From assembly GCF_020283565.1 (NCBI RefSeq), contig NC_060062.1, forward strand, positions 24,426,251-24,490,250: 64,000 nucleotides of DNA, read 5' to 3'. How positions within the stretch are numbered: position 1 is the stretch's first letter; each line of letters begins with the position of its first letter. Position numbers and translations under genes: made by a program. Source of the stretch: Trifolium pratense (lineage: Eukaryota; Streptophyta; Magnoliopsida; Fabales; Fabaceae). The notes below the pieces were generated by a model, which was given only the letters and a program-made list of their open reading frames with translations, did not search any database and was not told where the DNA came from. Shown one piece after another: positions 33,447 to 45,046 of the stretch.

Positions 33447-34110
33447 AGAATTACAAAAATAGCTTGATTATATAAACTATATCATATAAATTATGTGGTG
33501 TATTATAAAGGCCAACACCACTATCATACGCAAACGTTCCATCATGCTTTGATAATGGCACTTATTCGCAGTGGTCATGTATCAATTTTGTTGTTTTAAT
33601 ATTCATGTTTAGTGTACAATATAATAAAAATGAAATTTTGTTACAATGAGTTACTTATAGTAGAAGTAACCCTCATTATAAATTAGCTACACAAGCATAC
33701 ATATATACATTTAATAACTTATCTATGGTTGTTACAATAAGCTGTTCAATGGCGGGAAATGATATATAAAGCATTAACTTGTATTACAAGTTACTGCTCT
33801 ATCGGTTAAGCATTTTAATTAACATATGTTTCCTCGGATAGATATATTGTGGAGCACACTAGCTATCAAACATACTTTGTCACATGTGGAAAATAGTCGT
33901 AAGTAATCTCGCGTGCTAGGGAATGTGTTGGTTCATTGCAATTGTTTGAATTGGAAAACAACTCTGTCTTAGAAGAATCAATCATTAACATCTTCATATG
34001 ACATTATTTGTGTTGTAACTGAAAAATATGACACTGTTTGTAAATATGAAATATCAAAACTTTTTATTCAATTGCCTCACAACATAAGTTAAAATTCAAT
34101 TACAAAGAAT
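33447..34110. other. Intergenic DNA upstream of gene D
   Basis: About 33510-33590 shares CCAACACCAC and GCAGTGGTCATGTATC with the upstream region of gene C, extending their duplicated flank. Nothing gene-like was seen further right. Confidence 0.5.
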
Positions 34111-34533
34111 TCATATTAGAAAAAAAGAAAGAAGGTAAAGAACAATTAAAAAAAATCTTGTGAAACTGTCATGTTTCAAACTAGGATGTGCACCAGCACC
34201 AAGATGTTCATGGTGTCTAGAGAATCCAAAAACACAGAAATCTGCATCACATGCTACAAATAGTGAAATGTCATTAATAATTTCACCTAAACCTTTAAGA
34301 CTGTGGTTTTGTTTTCTCATAACATCCTCATGAAATCCATTAACCAACATGGGACTGTAAACTCGCATTAAATCTTCAATATACTCCCCCTCGAGTGAGG
34401 GAACATAACACCACACCTTCTCGCAATACCTTAAATTAATAGGTAAAATCATAAACAAGCTGTCCTCGTATATTATCTTCACGAAACTCATTATTAACCA
34501 CACAAATATCTGAACTTGCACTTCAATTCCCAA
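34111..34533 (-). other. Unassigned 140-codon open frame
   Basis: An uninterrupted frame of 140 residues with mixed composition, unlike the low-complexity chance frames elsewhere. It has a hydrophobic end (FFLIVLYLLSFFLI), a His-rich part (SRHHEHLGAGAHP) and several Cys. It lies just downstream of the WEB gene on the same strand, with no intron signal linking them. No family was recognised. It may be a gene remnant or chance. Confidence 0.3.
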
Positions 34534-34671
34534 TACATACTATAGTACCTTCGTACGAACAACATAACTTACAAAATCAAACTCCAACACATACCCAACC
34601 AAAAAGCTCACATAACATAAGAATGGCAGCACATTGATGCACAAGCTGAGGCATACGCATTAGGATTAAAT

Positions 34672-37584
34672 TCATGTCTTTTTATCATTTCGCTTTCCCA
34701 AGGGGAATGATATTCGGATGAATCCAAACATCTTCCTCTGAGCTACAGACTGCTTTTGATCGCTCCCGTCATTCTCATGTTCAGTTGGAAGAGTTTGATT
34801 TTCCTTCAATGATCGAAGCATTTGACTCAACGCTACCTTGGTTTCCGCATGCTCTTCCATCTCTTTTGTTATAGTATATTCGTCAGTAACCTGCTTTCTG
34901 CTAAGTAGATCTCTCATTGAAACTGAGGACCTTACGGCAGGCTTGGAAGCTTGACGATTTTGAACTACATTGAACTTGTTTCGCTTAATTGAGTTGTGCA
35001 TAGCCCGACCCTTTACATTGTTTTCAGGAATCCATCTTCTTAGAGCCTCTTCAGCAGCACGTTGCTTTCTGTTTGCATTTTCAATACCGTTTAAAGCTTC
35101 TGTTAAAATTTGTTTGCTACGCTGAACTTCATCGGTTGCTTCCTCTAATTTTTTCAGAATAGTTAGCTTAGAAGCACTTGCTTCATTGATTTTGAAATTG
35201 GCATGTATTATTTTCTTCAAGATAGACTCTTCATGCATTTGAAATTCGGGATTTAGAGTAGAGTACATCTCTAATGCAGAAGTCACTTTCTGATGTTCTC
35301 GTGTAGAAAATCGCGATGAAATATCAACACCAGAAAGAGCCTTGATTTCAGCAAGAGCTACCGCTTCGGCTGCCATTGCGGCTTCTTCCATCTTTTTAGC
35401 TGCAAACCACCTCATCTCAGCATTCTTAATACTAAACTCATTCTCTCCATACTCAATCCCTTGCTTCGAAACTTCTGTGGATCTTGATTCAACCATTCCA
35501 TTGTACTGTTCAACATCTAACTTGAAATCCCTCGCAACATTTTGTGGAATGTCAAAAGTAAAATCCTTTTCTACAGGAGATTCTGGTGGCTTTGAGGTTT
35601 CTTTTTTAGCCACATTTTGAGCCGAGATAGCTGCAAACTTTGAATGTAGATTCTCTCGTGTCCTCTCGAGAAAAAGTCTCTCCTTCTTCATCTTTTTATT
35701 CAAAGTTTCGACAGAAGATTGTATTGTCCCGAGATCAGTTATAGTTTTACCAAGGTTCCTCTTAGCTTCTTTTAATTCGGTTAAGAACATATCAGGCGAT
35801 GAAGCAGCGCAGGGGATTGGACTTTGCAATATTGGTTCTCGATGGTTGACATTGTTTTCATAATTTTTAACAGGGGCTTTAATCTGTTCACATGAATTCA
35901 CATCTTGAGTTGCACAACATTTCAGTGCTTCGGATTGTAGTTGCTGCTTTAGTTTCTCGAGAATCGTTTTAGCAGATCCTAGTTCTTCAAGCACATCAAG
36001 TGTTTCCAGTTCTTTCATTATCAAATCCTTTTCCAACTTCGCTGCTTGTTCCTCGATTTTCTTTATGTCGAAGTCTTCAATACTGGTCTGCAAATGATAA
36101 TCTTCAACATCAGACAGTGAATTACAAAGGAAAATACTGTTCTGCTATGTACTCTACTACATGTATGATATCTTTTGCAAGTCAGATATTATTATAGTTG
36201 TGAAATCGAAACTAAACCAGATAAATATAAAGAGGCACAACGGCCAGAAGTTCATTAAATAAGATTGCATTTCATTGTGAGTGATGCTTAGACTAAGACT
36301 GTACTGCACATAGCTCCATTATATGATAATGATACAAGATCATGGACAAAATTAGTGGTTTAATCTCTCCGGCTCATATGCATCTCCTTGTCTCGTGGCT
36401 TCGTGGTCAAGTTCAGTTCTCAGAATCTAACCGTCAATGTTTTATGTGTAAATAGTAAATGATAAAAAATGGCATCAGATAAGTTTTTATATACTAACCA
36501 TGTAAAACAACTTCTTTTACACATACATATAATCAAATCATACAATAAAAACACTATGTTATGTTAGCTCATAAAGTATCTCCGCAAATATCTATGTGGT
36601 GAAATGTAATTTGATGCATGCAGCGTTGTCAAATTGGGATATAACGCTGCTATATCAATATAGCACAGAAGATTTTGAGGAATCTGGTATGAAAACTACA
36701 AAGCCATCTTAAAAGTTCACTATTAGGGCAATTGCAGCCACCATTCAAGTAGCTGCTAGGTAACTTATTTCAACAACTATGTGGTTTCTTCTATTTGCAA
36801 GCAACACTATATTCAATTTCACATAGCAGATTTTTGGCATTCCTATATTTTCCGCAATCCACTACCGATAACACTTGATGCATGCATAATTTTTCTTTTT
36901 TACATCAATGAATGTGGGAGGTGTTGTCACTATAATCCTAAATGCGTCAAAATTGCAAACACGTCTCTAGTGCTTCTTTTGTTAGTATCTTTTTGAGTTT
37001 CTAGACAAAGTAACAAATACAACTGAAACTTACATACTGCGAGGTCCCGGATTCGAACCCAGGTGAAGACGCCCAACCTAGTAATATATTGACATTGTCA
37101 ATTGAGCTAGCTATGACTTATGAACCTTTTGTTAGTAATTTTATGATAGACTAAATTCACCAACGAAAAACACATTTGAGGAATAAATTGACAACCTTAA
37201 ACAGATTTGACAATCAAAATGACAAATAAAAATTACACTAACATATAATATTTGCAATTTCTATACATTCAGGGATCAATGTGATCACGAATTATTATGG
37301 GACCTTAAATCTTAATAGCATATATAAACAAAATGACACACACTAGAAAACAAATTATTATTAAATAACAACTAAAAAAAAAGAAAACTTACATAAGCTT
37401 CACCAAGCCTATAGAGAGGTAACCAAGGTCCACTTCCACCAAAACGGGTAACCGCTTCCTTAACAGACTCAAACGGCATTGACGTATCAACTTCAGCTCT
37501 CGAACTAACTCTTCTTATTCCATGACCCGACCCGGTTCCGTTTTCCAATGAATCTTCTTCTTCCATCATCACCTTCTCCGCCAT
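34672..37584 (-). CDS. WEB family (DUF827) coiled-coil protein
   Basis: Two exons on the minus strand, 37584-37393 and 36087-34672, with a 1,305-base phase-0 intron, give 535 residues. Exon 1 ends with the family signature FESVKEAVTRFGG (38-50) and LYRLGEAY. Exon 2 opens TSIEDFDIKKIEEQAAKLEK and is almost wholly heptad-rich coiled coil (about residues 66-420), with Ala-rich KKMEEAAMAAEAVALAE in the middle and a basic C-terminus. WEB proteins such as WEB1, PMI2 and relatives act in light-driven chloroplast movement through effects on chloroplast actin. The length is near that of the smaller Arabidopsis members. Whether this copy acts in that process is inference. The ATG at 37584 is chosen because the next upstream bases are a (CTA)n-type leader without an open frame. 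Confidence 0.9.
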
Positions 37585-38190
37585 AGAATTCAGAGAAGAA
37601 TCTAGAACTACTACTACTACTACTAATGTTACATGAAGATTTGAGCTTTAACTTTTGTAATGCATTCATTTATTATGGTGTGTGTGTGTGAGTGTGATGA
37701 TTGTTTGGAGGGACCGAGTTTTGAACTGAGTTGAAAAAGGGAGAGTGAGTTAGGGAATCGGGTGAAAGGGGAAAAGAGAAAAGGGGAAAGCGGTTATAAA
37801 GGATGATGCTTTAGCTTTTTGAGGTTGTTGTTTGGTTGGTGGAAGGAAAAGTCAAAGAAATTGGTGGAATAATGTTGTGAAATGTAACCAATGAAAATAA
37901 GCCATGTCATTGATTTTGAGGAAGTGAAGGTAAGCTTGGTTTTCATGTCTGTGTGATTAGCCTAGATTTGGACCGTGATTTGCGGTTTAGTATGTTTTTA
38001 TCATGTGTTGAAAGTCATCAGCTTCCAAAAAGACCGATTTCGGGAAAATTTGAGTTTGATTTTTGAGTGGAACAATTTTTTTGTCAGATTTTACTTATTT
38101 CGAATTCTAGACTATTAGGAACCAAAAAGTTTTGTAGTTTAATTAAAATTTTGAATTTGATTTTGATATTTAGTAGTCTTAAAACTCTTA
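37585..38190. promoter_or_regulatory. Upstream region of the WEB gene
   Basis: A (TAC)n trinucleotide run at 37609-37626 and a GT-rich tract at 37678-37692 lie in the likely 5' leader. No clear TATA box was seen. Confidence 0.4.
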
Positions 38191-38528
38191 GGGTCCGTTT
38201 GATTCGCTAAAAAATAAGGACTGGACAGGACAACTGTAGTTGTACTGTGTTTGATTGCAAAACTGTTTCAGGAACTGGACAAACTGGGAAGCAATGGACA
38301 GGACAAAAACAGAATTTTTTGTACCTCACTAAACCACAGCACAACTTTTTGTCCGCAGTACAAGTTGTCTAAAATGCCAAAATACCATTTTATTAACAAA
38401 ATATCGTATAAGACAAAAAAATGTTCAATATCCCAAAAGTTTGTTCTGTGCTGTTCTGTCATGTGTTGTGCCGTTCTGTCTTGTACTATTCTGTCCAGTA
38501 CTTACCCTTTAACAAATCAAACACACCC
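38191..38528. mobile_element. Tourist/Harbinger-like MITE
   Basis: GGGTCCGTTTGATTCG and inverse right end GGGTGTGTTTGATTTG are flanked by TTA (38188-38190 and 38529-38531). The arms extend about 40 bases and include TACTGGACAG-type sequence. The 338-bp interior is non-coding. Confidence 0.8.
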
Positions 38529-38684
38529 TTATATTTATTAATTGTTAGTTGGTTTTATGGTGATTGACGTTGAACTTGGTAGGAATGACAACGATTCGAT
38601 CCCTTGTAAGTGCGATTGGGAGGGGCTGGAATCAGATTAGGCGGTCCAGTGAGCCGGATATTGACGATGAAAAAAAAAAGAACT

Positions 38685-38985
38685 CTTTGAGAGAGTTTGT
38701 CACATATTTGAGTCCAATAAAACTCAGAGATTAATATCTGCAATTGCGCACAGATGATATTTGATTTGCGCCAAAAAAAAGAAACAACACCGTATTAAAC
38801 AATTTTAGTAATGGGTTATGCTAGAGAATAACTTTTCACATCATTAAAACATTGAATGCACAATTTATGAGATAAAACTTCTATATTTGTATCCTTAACT
38901 AGTGCCCCGGGGGCACTGTTTAGCAACACCAACTATTTAACAATCAATCTAGGGGTAGTCAATAGAAACACCAACTATAATCGTA
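38685..38985. repeat. Direct repeat, left copy, flanking the IPG-repeat gene
   Basis: Two blocks, 38699-38815 (CACATATTTGAGTCCAATAA onward) and 38938-38982 (TCAATCTAGGGGTAGTCAAT), recur in the same order and strand at 40968-41080 and 41141-41185. The DNA between the blocks differs in the two copies. Confidence 0.8.
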
Positions 38986-38994
38986 CTTGAAAAT

Positions 38995-39165
38995 CATTTG
39001 ATATGTTATTGAGACCCATCAAAATTTACGTTATCTAATAAACCGTTAATATTGATATCTCTCAATAACATATCAAATAGTTTTCAATTTTTCTATGGAT
39101 GATCTATATGATATAAACTTTCAATCCAACGGTGGATTTTATAAAATTCGTATATTCGTTATAAT
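38995..39165. mobile_element. Small inverted-repeat element (copy 2)
   Basis: Arms TGATATGTTATTGAGACCC and TCTCAATAACATATCAAA form the hairpin seen at 123-213. The flank near 39105-39140 is the inverse of 63-95, so this copy lies in the opposite orientation. Confidence 0.55.
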
Positions 39166-39784
39166 ATTATTCATGACTGGTCCACCATGAACCACTTGAT
39201 GAAGTGATTCATATTAGAATTTACCCCTTAAACTAATAGTTCAAAGATTGTTGTCGCATAAATGCTTAACCACCATAGGGATTCTAGGAATAACTTTCCA
39301 AATAAAGTTGTTTATTTTTTGAAGAATAATAAAGTTGTTTATTGTCTTCTACGAAATTATATATTTCCTTGTTCATATTTAAATTATATAATTGATATTT
39401 ATTTTATTGTTTACATATAATAATATTATTGTTTTTAATTAAAAATATTATTACCTTATAAAGACATATTAATATATATATATATAATAGGAAATTTTAT
39501 GCACATATAAAGCGCCATAATTGATGAATAAGATGGAAAATATTTTTTAAGTTTTATGAGACAAAAAATAATAAATGATTTTTTCAGAGAATAAAAGTAT
39601 TTCAATATCTATGATTAAAAAAAAAGTATTTCAATATCTTACCGTTTATGTTTATAGGTATAAAATAAAATTATAACTTACCAATAATGTTTAATAGACT
39701 AGTAGACTATATATATTGTACCTTTTGTTCAAATTTTTATCAAGCAAACTTTTAGTTTTTATAATTTTGACTTACTTCTGAAAA
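39166..39784. other. AT-rich upstream region of the IPG-repeat gene
   Basis: ACTATATATATTG at about 39707-39719 could be the TATA box, about 70 bases before the ATG. Nothing else was seen. Confidence 0.4.
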
Positions 39785-40447
39785 ATGTCTTCTAAACTAG
39801 CCTTGCTCATCCAAGGCCTCTTTATTGTCGTTGTTTTGATCTCTTCTTTAGGGGAAGCTAGGAAATTGGGTAAGATTTTCCCAAACTTTAAAAAGAGTTG
39901 TTTTTCATTTTGTTTTTATTTTCACGGATAATAATTTAACATGAAATAATAGTTATAATATCTACTCATATTGACATTTTATTTGCAATTTGTGATCATA
40001 TCATGCACCTAAACATTACATATGGATATATGTTATATTTAAACGGTAACTAACAAAATTTGTGAAAATTGTGTTCATTAGCATAAATTACTATTTTAGA
40101 GATAAATTTGATGGAGGATATCCATAATTTGAGTTTTATTTTTCATGGTTTTTGCAGTTGAGGTTGCTACAAAGTCAACTAATGTGGACGGTGCAAGTAT
40201 TGATTGTTTTATACCTGGTATTCCATGCATACCAGGAATCCCATTCCCAAATATACCAGGTATACCATCAATTCCAGGCTTACCCATACCGGTAATTCCA
40301 GGAATACCCATACCAACAATTCCAGGTATACCAACAATACCTGGATGGCCTTGGACACCAAGTCCACCTTCAACTCCTAAAACACTTAATCCAACTTATG
40401 AATCACCCAGCTCAACTACGATATCGCCAAGTTCAACTCTTGAATGA
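39785..40447 (+). CDS. Secreted Ile-Pro-Gly-repeat (proline-rich) protein
   Basis: Exons 39785-39869 and 40158-40447 (GT-AG intron of 288 bases, phase 1) give 124 residues. Residues 1-26 (MSSKLALLIQGLFIVVVLIS onward to GEA) form a signal peptide. After VEVATKSTNVDGASIDCF come about ten tandem units of the type IPGIP/IPTIPGIP (about residues 49-90). The tail is Ser/Thr/Pro-rich (PSPPSTPKT, SPSSTTISPSS), suited to arabinogalactan- or extensin-like glycosylation. There are two cysteines. It is probably a cell-wall or apoplastic structural protein; related small proline-rich proteins are widespread in plants. Its exact family and function are not assigned. In-frame repetition after the stop (40448-40520, TTCACCTTAT..TCGCCAAGTTC) suggests the coding tail was once longer. 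Confidence 0.8.
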
Positions 40448-40957
40448 CAAAGTTCACATTATGAATTACTTAGTTCGCCTACTGGATTACCAACTTCACC
40501 TTATAAATCGCCAAGTTCTCGTTCACTTTGCGCAACCTACAATAATGTGTGGCTAATGTTTATTTGCAAGAAAATAATGTTTTTTGTTTAATGAAAGCAA
40601 AAAATAATGTTGATTGTCTCATTATATGATACTTATTTGAACATATTTTTTTAATGAATGCCTTTGTCCAAAGTTGTGAAGGACATGCTTATTAAAGTTG
40701 TGTTGTTGGCTATTCCCTCTTGTGTTTTGAACATATTTCTGCTATCTTTCTCATTGGGGGATGAAATAAAAAAAAATTACGATATTTTTGGTGAGACATA
40801 ATGAAAACCGGGGTAAGGGGATGTTTATTGGCTCTCCTCTAACAAATTGTCAATGCAAAAACAAGACGGTGATATGAGTTTTAAATGCAATATTTTCAAT
40901 GAAAAATAATGTTGTGGAATTGTAAGTTCTTATTTTCCCTGCTTAGCTCATTTGGTG
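40448..40957. other. 3' flank of the IPG-repeat gene
   Basis: The first 75 bases continue the AGTTCA.CT.CTGAATTAC.. repeat rhythm of the coding tail, now untranslated. The rest is AT-rich DNA without a gene. Confidence 0.5.
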
Positions 40958-41185
40958 AAAACATCACATATTTGAGTCTAATAAAACTCAGAGATTAATA
41001 TATGCATTGCGCACAGATGATATTTGGTTTGCGCCAAAAAAAAGAAACGACACCGTATTAAACAGTTTTAGTAATTTATCAAGGATTTGAATTTTTATTT
41101 AGCGGAGTGAGGTTGAAACCCCGAAAAGATAACAAACTATTTAACAATCAATCTAGGGGTAGTCAATAGAAACACCAACTATAAT
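40958..41185. repeat. Direct repeat, right copy
   Basis: Partner of 38685-38985. Shared blocks lie at 40968-41080 and 41141-41185. The second block ends right at the target duplication of the following Mutator-like element. Confidence 0.8.
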
Positions 41186-41193
41186 TTAAATAA

Positions 41194-42268
41194 GGGTAAA
41201 TAGGGTTTTACCCCCCTGCAAAATAGGTCAGTTTTGCGTTACCCCCCCTGCAATTTTTTTTTTTGTGATTACCCCCCTGTAAAATGAAGATTCCATCATT
41301 TACCCCCCTCAGTCGATAACATGGATGTTGACTGGACAAAATTGATGACGTGGCACATACAAGTGGAATGAATTCATTTTATATTTATTTTTTTATTGTC
41401 AATTCATTAATGATTGTATAATTATTATTTTTTTAATTAAAAAAAAAACTGAAAAAAAAAGAAGAAAAAAACGATAGTAATTGGGGTTGAAGGTTCATCT
41501 TCTTCAATATTGCTATAATTTCATCCTTCTCTCCAAAAAAAATCAAAAACAACATAAACCTGTCATCTTGAACGAAACCAACATAATCCTTCATCGTCAC
41601 CTTCGCCGAAACCCACAGAAACCTTCATCGTCACCTTTGATTTTTGTTTTCAGATCTGGAAAATATTCATTAAACCTAAAGTTCCGGAAAATATTCCTTG
41701 TTAACACAAAAAAGTTCATCAAACTGTAGATCTGAAAAATATTCATTAAACTTAAATTAATAACTCAAACCTTCATCCAAGAATCGAAGAGTTTTGGAAA
41801 GTTTAAATTTTTTGTTACTTTGGCTTAGTTTTGTATCGTATAGTTGTGGTTATAGAAGAGAAATAATTTAGGGTTGTTAATAAGATGTGAAATTTGAGAG
41901 AAATTTGGGTAAGAAGATTTTGTTGATTGTGTGGGATTTGATTTGTGATTACACCGAGAAGAAGAAGAACAAGAATGTTTATAAATAAATTCTATTAACA
42001 ATTTTTTTTAATTTCTTTTTCTTTTTGAAAAATTAATAATTATATTAAGTTATTTATCTACGTGGCACAAAAACTTTAATAAAAAATGAATGAAAAGCCA
42101 CACATGCATCCCACGTCATCAATTTTGTCCAGTCAAGATCCATGTTGTCGACTGAGGGGGGTAAATGATGGAATCTTCATTTTACAGGGGGGTAATCACA
42201 AAAAAAAATTTTGCAGGGGGGTAACGCAAAACTGACCTATTTTGCAGGGGGTAAAACCCTATTTACCC
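41194..42268. mobile_element. Mutator-like element with long inverted repeats
   Basis: Inverted ends of about 160 bases start GGGTAAATAGGGTTTTACCC and include TACCCCCCTGC blocks and TCAGTCGA.AACATGGAT. The perfect 9-bp duplication TTTAAATAA flanks it (41185-41193 and 42269-42277), as expected for Mutator-type elements. The 1,075-bp element has no transposase. The 82-residue frame at 41481-41729 has no recognisable features. Confidence 0.9.
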
Positions 42269-42284
42269 TTTAAATAAATAAGAA

Positions 42285-43080
42285 AAACAGAACATTGCTC
42301 ATAAATCATCAAGTCCGACTCATGCTCACAACCAATATTAGCAAGTTCATCCGCATACATATTGACTTCGCGAGTGATACACTCAAACTTTCCACTCCAA
42401 CCCTAGAAGGCGTCGGTGTTGGAATATTTTATGATATTCCAATAATATATTATGTGGGAAAATATCTTTATATAATTATATTAACTATTCATCAATTAAG
42501 AGCCTTAATTGATTAAGTGATCAAATAAATTTAAAAGGCTAATTAGAATTCTATTTAGAAATTAATTGGATATGGGCTCACTATATAAGTGGATGTCAGG
42601 ATGACCCATTTCAGAATAATAGGAACCCTAATTGACCATCAAACTATATATAGGCTATGATCCTCAGTATACCGTGCGCGCGGCATATCGCCTCTTCTCC
42701 CCATCTGAAGAGTGCTTAAGGCATAAGGAGTCCTGGTTGAGGATGAAGAACCACAAGCCAACTGGTGTTTGTCATCCGATTATCTTTCTTTGTGTTTCAG
42801 GAGTGTTTATCTCATGGATTTGTCATCCAAGTATTCCTAATACTAATCATTGATAAATCAACATGTGAAGTAGATTTTGTTTTATATACATGCTCATATG
42901 GTTATTTGGCTTCCGCACTAAAGTAAGATTATAAATTTAATCTTTATTGTTGACCATGTTTTATATGATTAATTAGTAAATTAATTCCAACAGTCGGATC
43001 TTTTGAATCAATCTCCAACCTATAACTCCTCCCACACGATCATTATTCAAAGTATTAATCAACTCATTTGTATTTTATTT
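42285..43080 (-). pseudogene. RNase H-like end of a LINE-type reverse transcriptase, broken
   Basis: On the minus strand, 43080-42998 reads NTLNNDRVGGVIGW-type sequence. After a solo-LTR insertion, 42411-42285 gives ITREVNMYADELANIG. This matches the plan of the RNase H domain of plant non-LTR elements (a conserved REaN..AD.LA segment). A frame change separates the two parts besides the insertion. No longer coding. Confidence 0.55.
42417..42992. mobile_element. Solo LTR (copia-like), 576 bp
   Basis: It begins TGTTGGAATATTTTATG and ends AATTAATTCCAACA, with 9-base inverted ends TGTTGGAAT/ATTCCAACA. The perfect 5-bp duplication GTCGG flanks it (42412-42416 and 42993-42997). TATATATAGGC near 42646 could be its TATA region. 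No internal domain or second LTR is present. Confidence 0.9.
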
Positions 43081-44392
43081 TGTGTAGTTTCATAATTTTT
43101 TTTGTCAAATAATATAGTTTAATGATTTATAAAAACATGTAATATGTTAATGTTCTGCGTAAAAATAATAATAAAAATATTTGCACAATTAGAAGTTTAA
43201 TTATATTAAACTAATGTTTTATTAAAAGAGAAATTTAATAATTCCGAGAGGATGAGAATGAAATTCAAGCTTCTTTCAAAGGAAGAAATTTTAGTTTTCT
43301 CTAATATATTTTGTCCAAGAGAGAAAAGAAGTGTATATTTTAATATATAAAAAAATAATGTAATTTAATTATCTTTTAGAAGAGGAAAACATAATTTATT
43401 CTCATAATTTTAATTCTTCGGTCAATTTTTTTAGAGGGAGACACGAACTACTTGAAGTTTAACACATGCATGAGGGTTTTTTTTTTTGACAGAACCATGC
43501 ATGAGGTTCTTGATTTCACTCCACGAGTATATTTTACATTATTGTGGTGTGAGGGGATCAGCTTACCCAAAAAATTGTTGATACTGTCTTTAGTTAAGAA
43601 TTAAGATCAATTAATGATGACAAAATAGATCAACTTTTGAAGTCCAGTGACTTGACTCAGATACTTGTTTATCTAATGAGAATTGTTTTGTCATCCTATC
43701 ACCTTCTCGCGCGCCTTTCTAGTTTCCTATTTCACCCTTCAACTACTTAAGCAGCGAACGTGCCACCGTTGGGGAATTAAGAGGTAGACTTTTAAAACTC
43801 TTTTAAAAATCAAACTCAAAAGCAGAAACAAACTTCTTTGCCTAGAACACTTAGAACACATGAATCACTATAAGTTCATATGTTTACCTCTTGAAGCGTC
43901 GAGGAGTTTGATCACGAGCGCTACACGAACGACAAAACGTCTCTACTCAGTCCACACGAACAGTCCCTCCATCTACAGTGCAAGCTGTGAATGATCGGAA
44001 GCAGAAAGATTGAAAGAACCAGAAATCCTAGTGTTGCTAGGTTTTCTAAATTGTTTTCACGTGAAAAAATAAGTGAGCACAAAACTTCTATTTATAGAAC
44101 AACTTGTGTGAGCCATACCTTATGGTGTACTGTATTTCTCACTTAATTCTACCGTACCTTAAAATTTTCATGTTAGGAAGGTGTTTTTTATCTTAAATTT
44201 TTTATTTTTATAACGTCCGTTACTTAAGTATCGGACAAGAGTATTTTGGTAATTTTGTAGGGCGCGTGAGAAAATTGGTAGATCTTACGAACATCTTTTG
44301 ATCAAACTTATCATGATTTATCGTTTCATTCACCGAACATAACATTGTCTATCAAGCTTCTTTTCTTCAATCACTTTCACGGTTCTAATAAA
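43081..44392. other. Intergenic DNA
   Basis: AT-rich to about 43700, then more balanced DNA (43700-44340) that may be an eroded repeat. No gene, terminus or target duplication was identified. Confidence 0.45.
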
Positions 44393-44750
44393 CGTGTTTG
44401 GTAACACAAATAAGCTATAAGCTAGCTTATTATATGAGTTTATAAATTTGTTTCAAAAAATTAGAGGTGTTTGGTAACAAGCTTTTTTTACTAGCTTATA
44501 GTTTTTTTACAGATGCTATTTCAAGTAGCGTTTGAGCTTATAGCTTAAAGCTTTTTACACTTTATTCCATTTTTACCATTTAATTTAATAACTACCCACT
44601 TGATGAATCCTCATTTGTACATGTTATTTGAGCAATTTTAAGGCGAAATCTAGGTAATAATGTAAGAAACTTGATCACAATCAGTGGATAAAAGGCCAAA
44701 TTGAAGTTGGAGTGTTGTGCAAGCAAGATTAGAAGTTTTTGGTATAAACT

Positions 44751-45046
44751 TGTGCCATGGCGCAGGAGTATTACACATGGCGCAATTCAGCTTCTCAAGA
44801 GGACCGAATCTCTGTCATCTGCGCCATGGGGCAGAAGGTCTGCGCCATGGTGCAATTCAAGGATCAAAAGTTGGAAAAAAAGTCCGTTGTCTGCGACACG
44901 GCGCAATAAGAAGGATTGAAGATAAGTGGGCCTGCGCCGTGGCGCAATTCAAAGTTTCAGAAGCTATTCTTTCCCTGTTGGCTGCGCCATGGCGCAAGAA
45001 CGTAACTGCTAGATTGCGCAGTGGCGCAAGGGCTGCGCCGTGGCAC
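44751..45046. repeat. Array of TGCGCCATGGCGCA palindromes
   Basis: Nine perfect or near-perfect copies of a 14-base palindrome lie at irregular spacing within the solo LTR (near 44751, 44775, 44819, 44839, 44889, 44932, 44982, 45014 and 45032). Most are followed by AATT or AAG. The spacers are unrelated, so this is not a simple tandem repeat. Confidence 0.85.

Noticed and set aside
36988..37115. Possible tRNA suggested by GATTCGAACCC
   Set aside because: The B-box-like motif is present but no cloverleaf can be drawn; it fits a SINE-type dispersed repeat inside the WEB intron.
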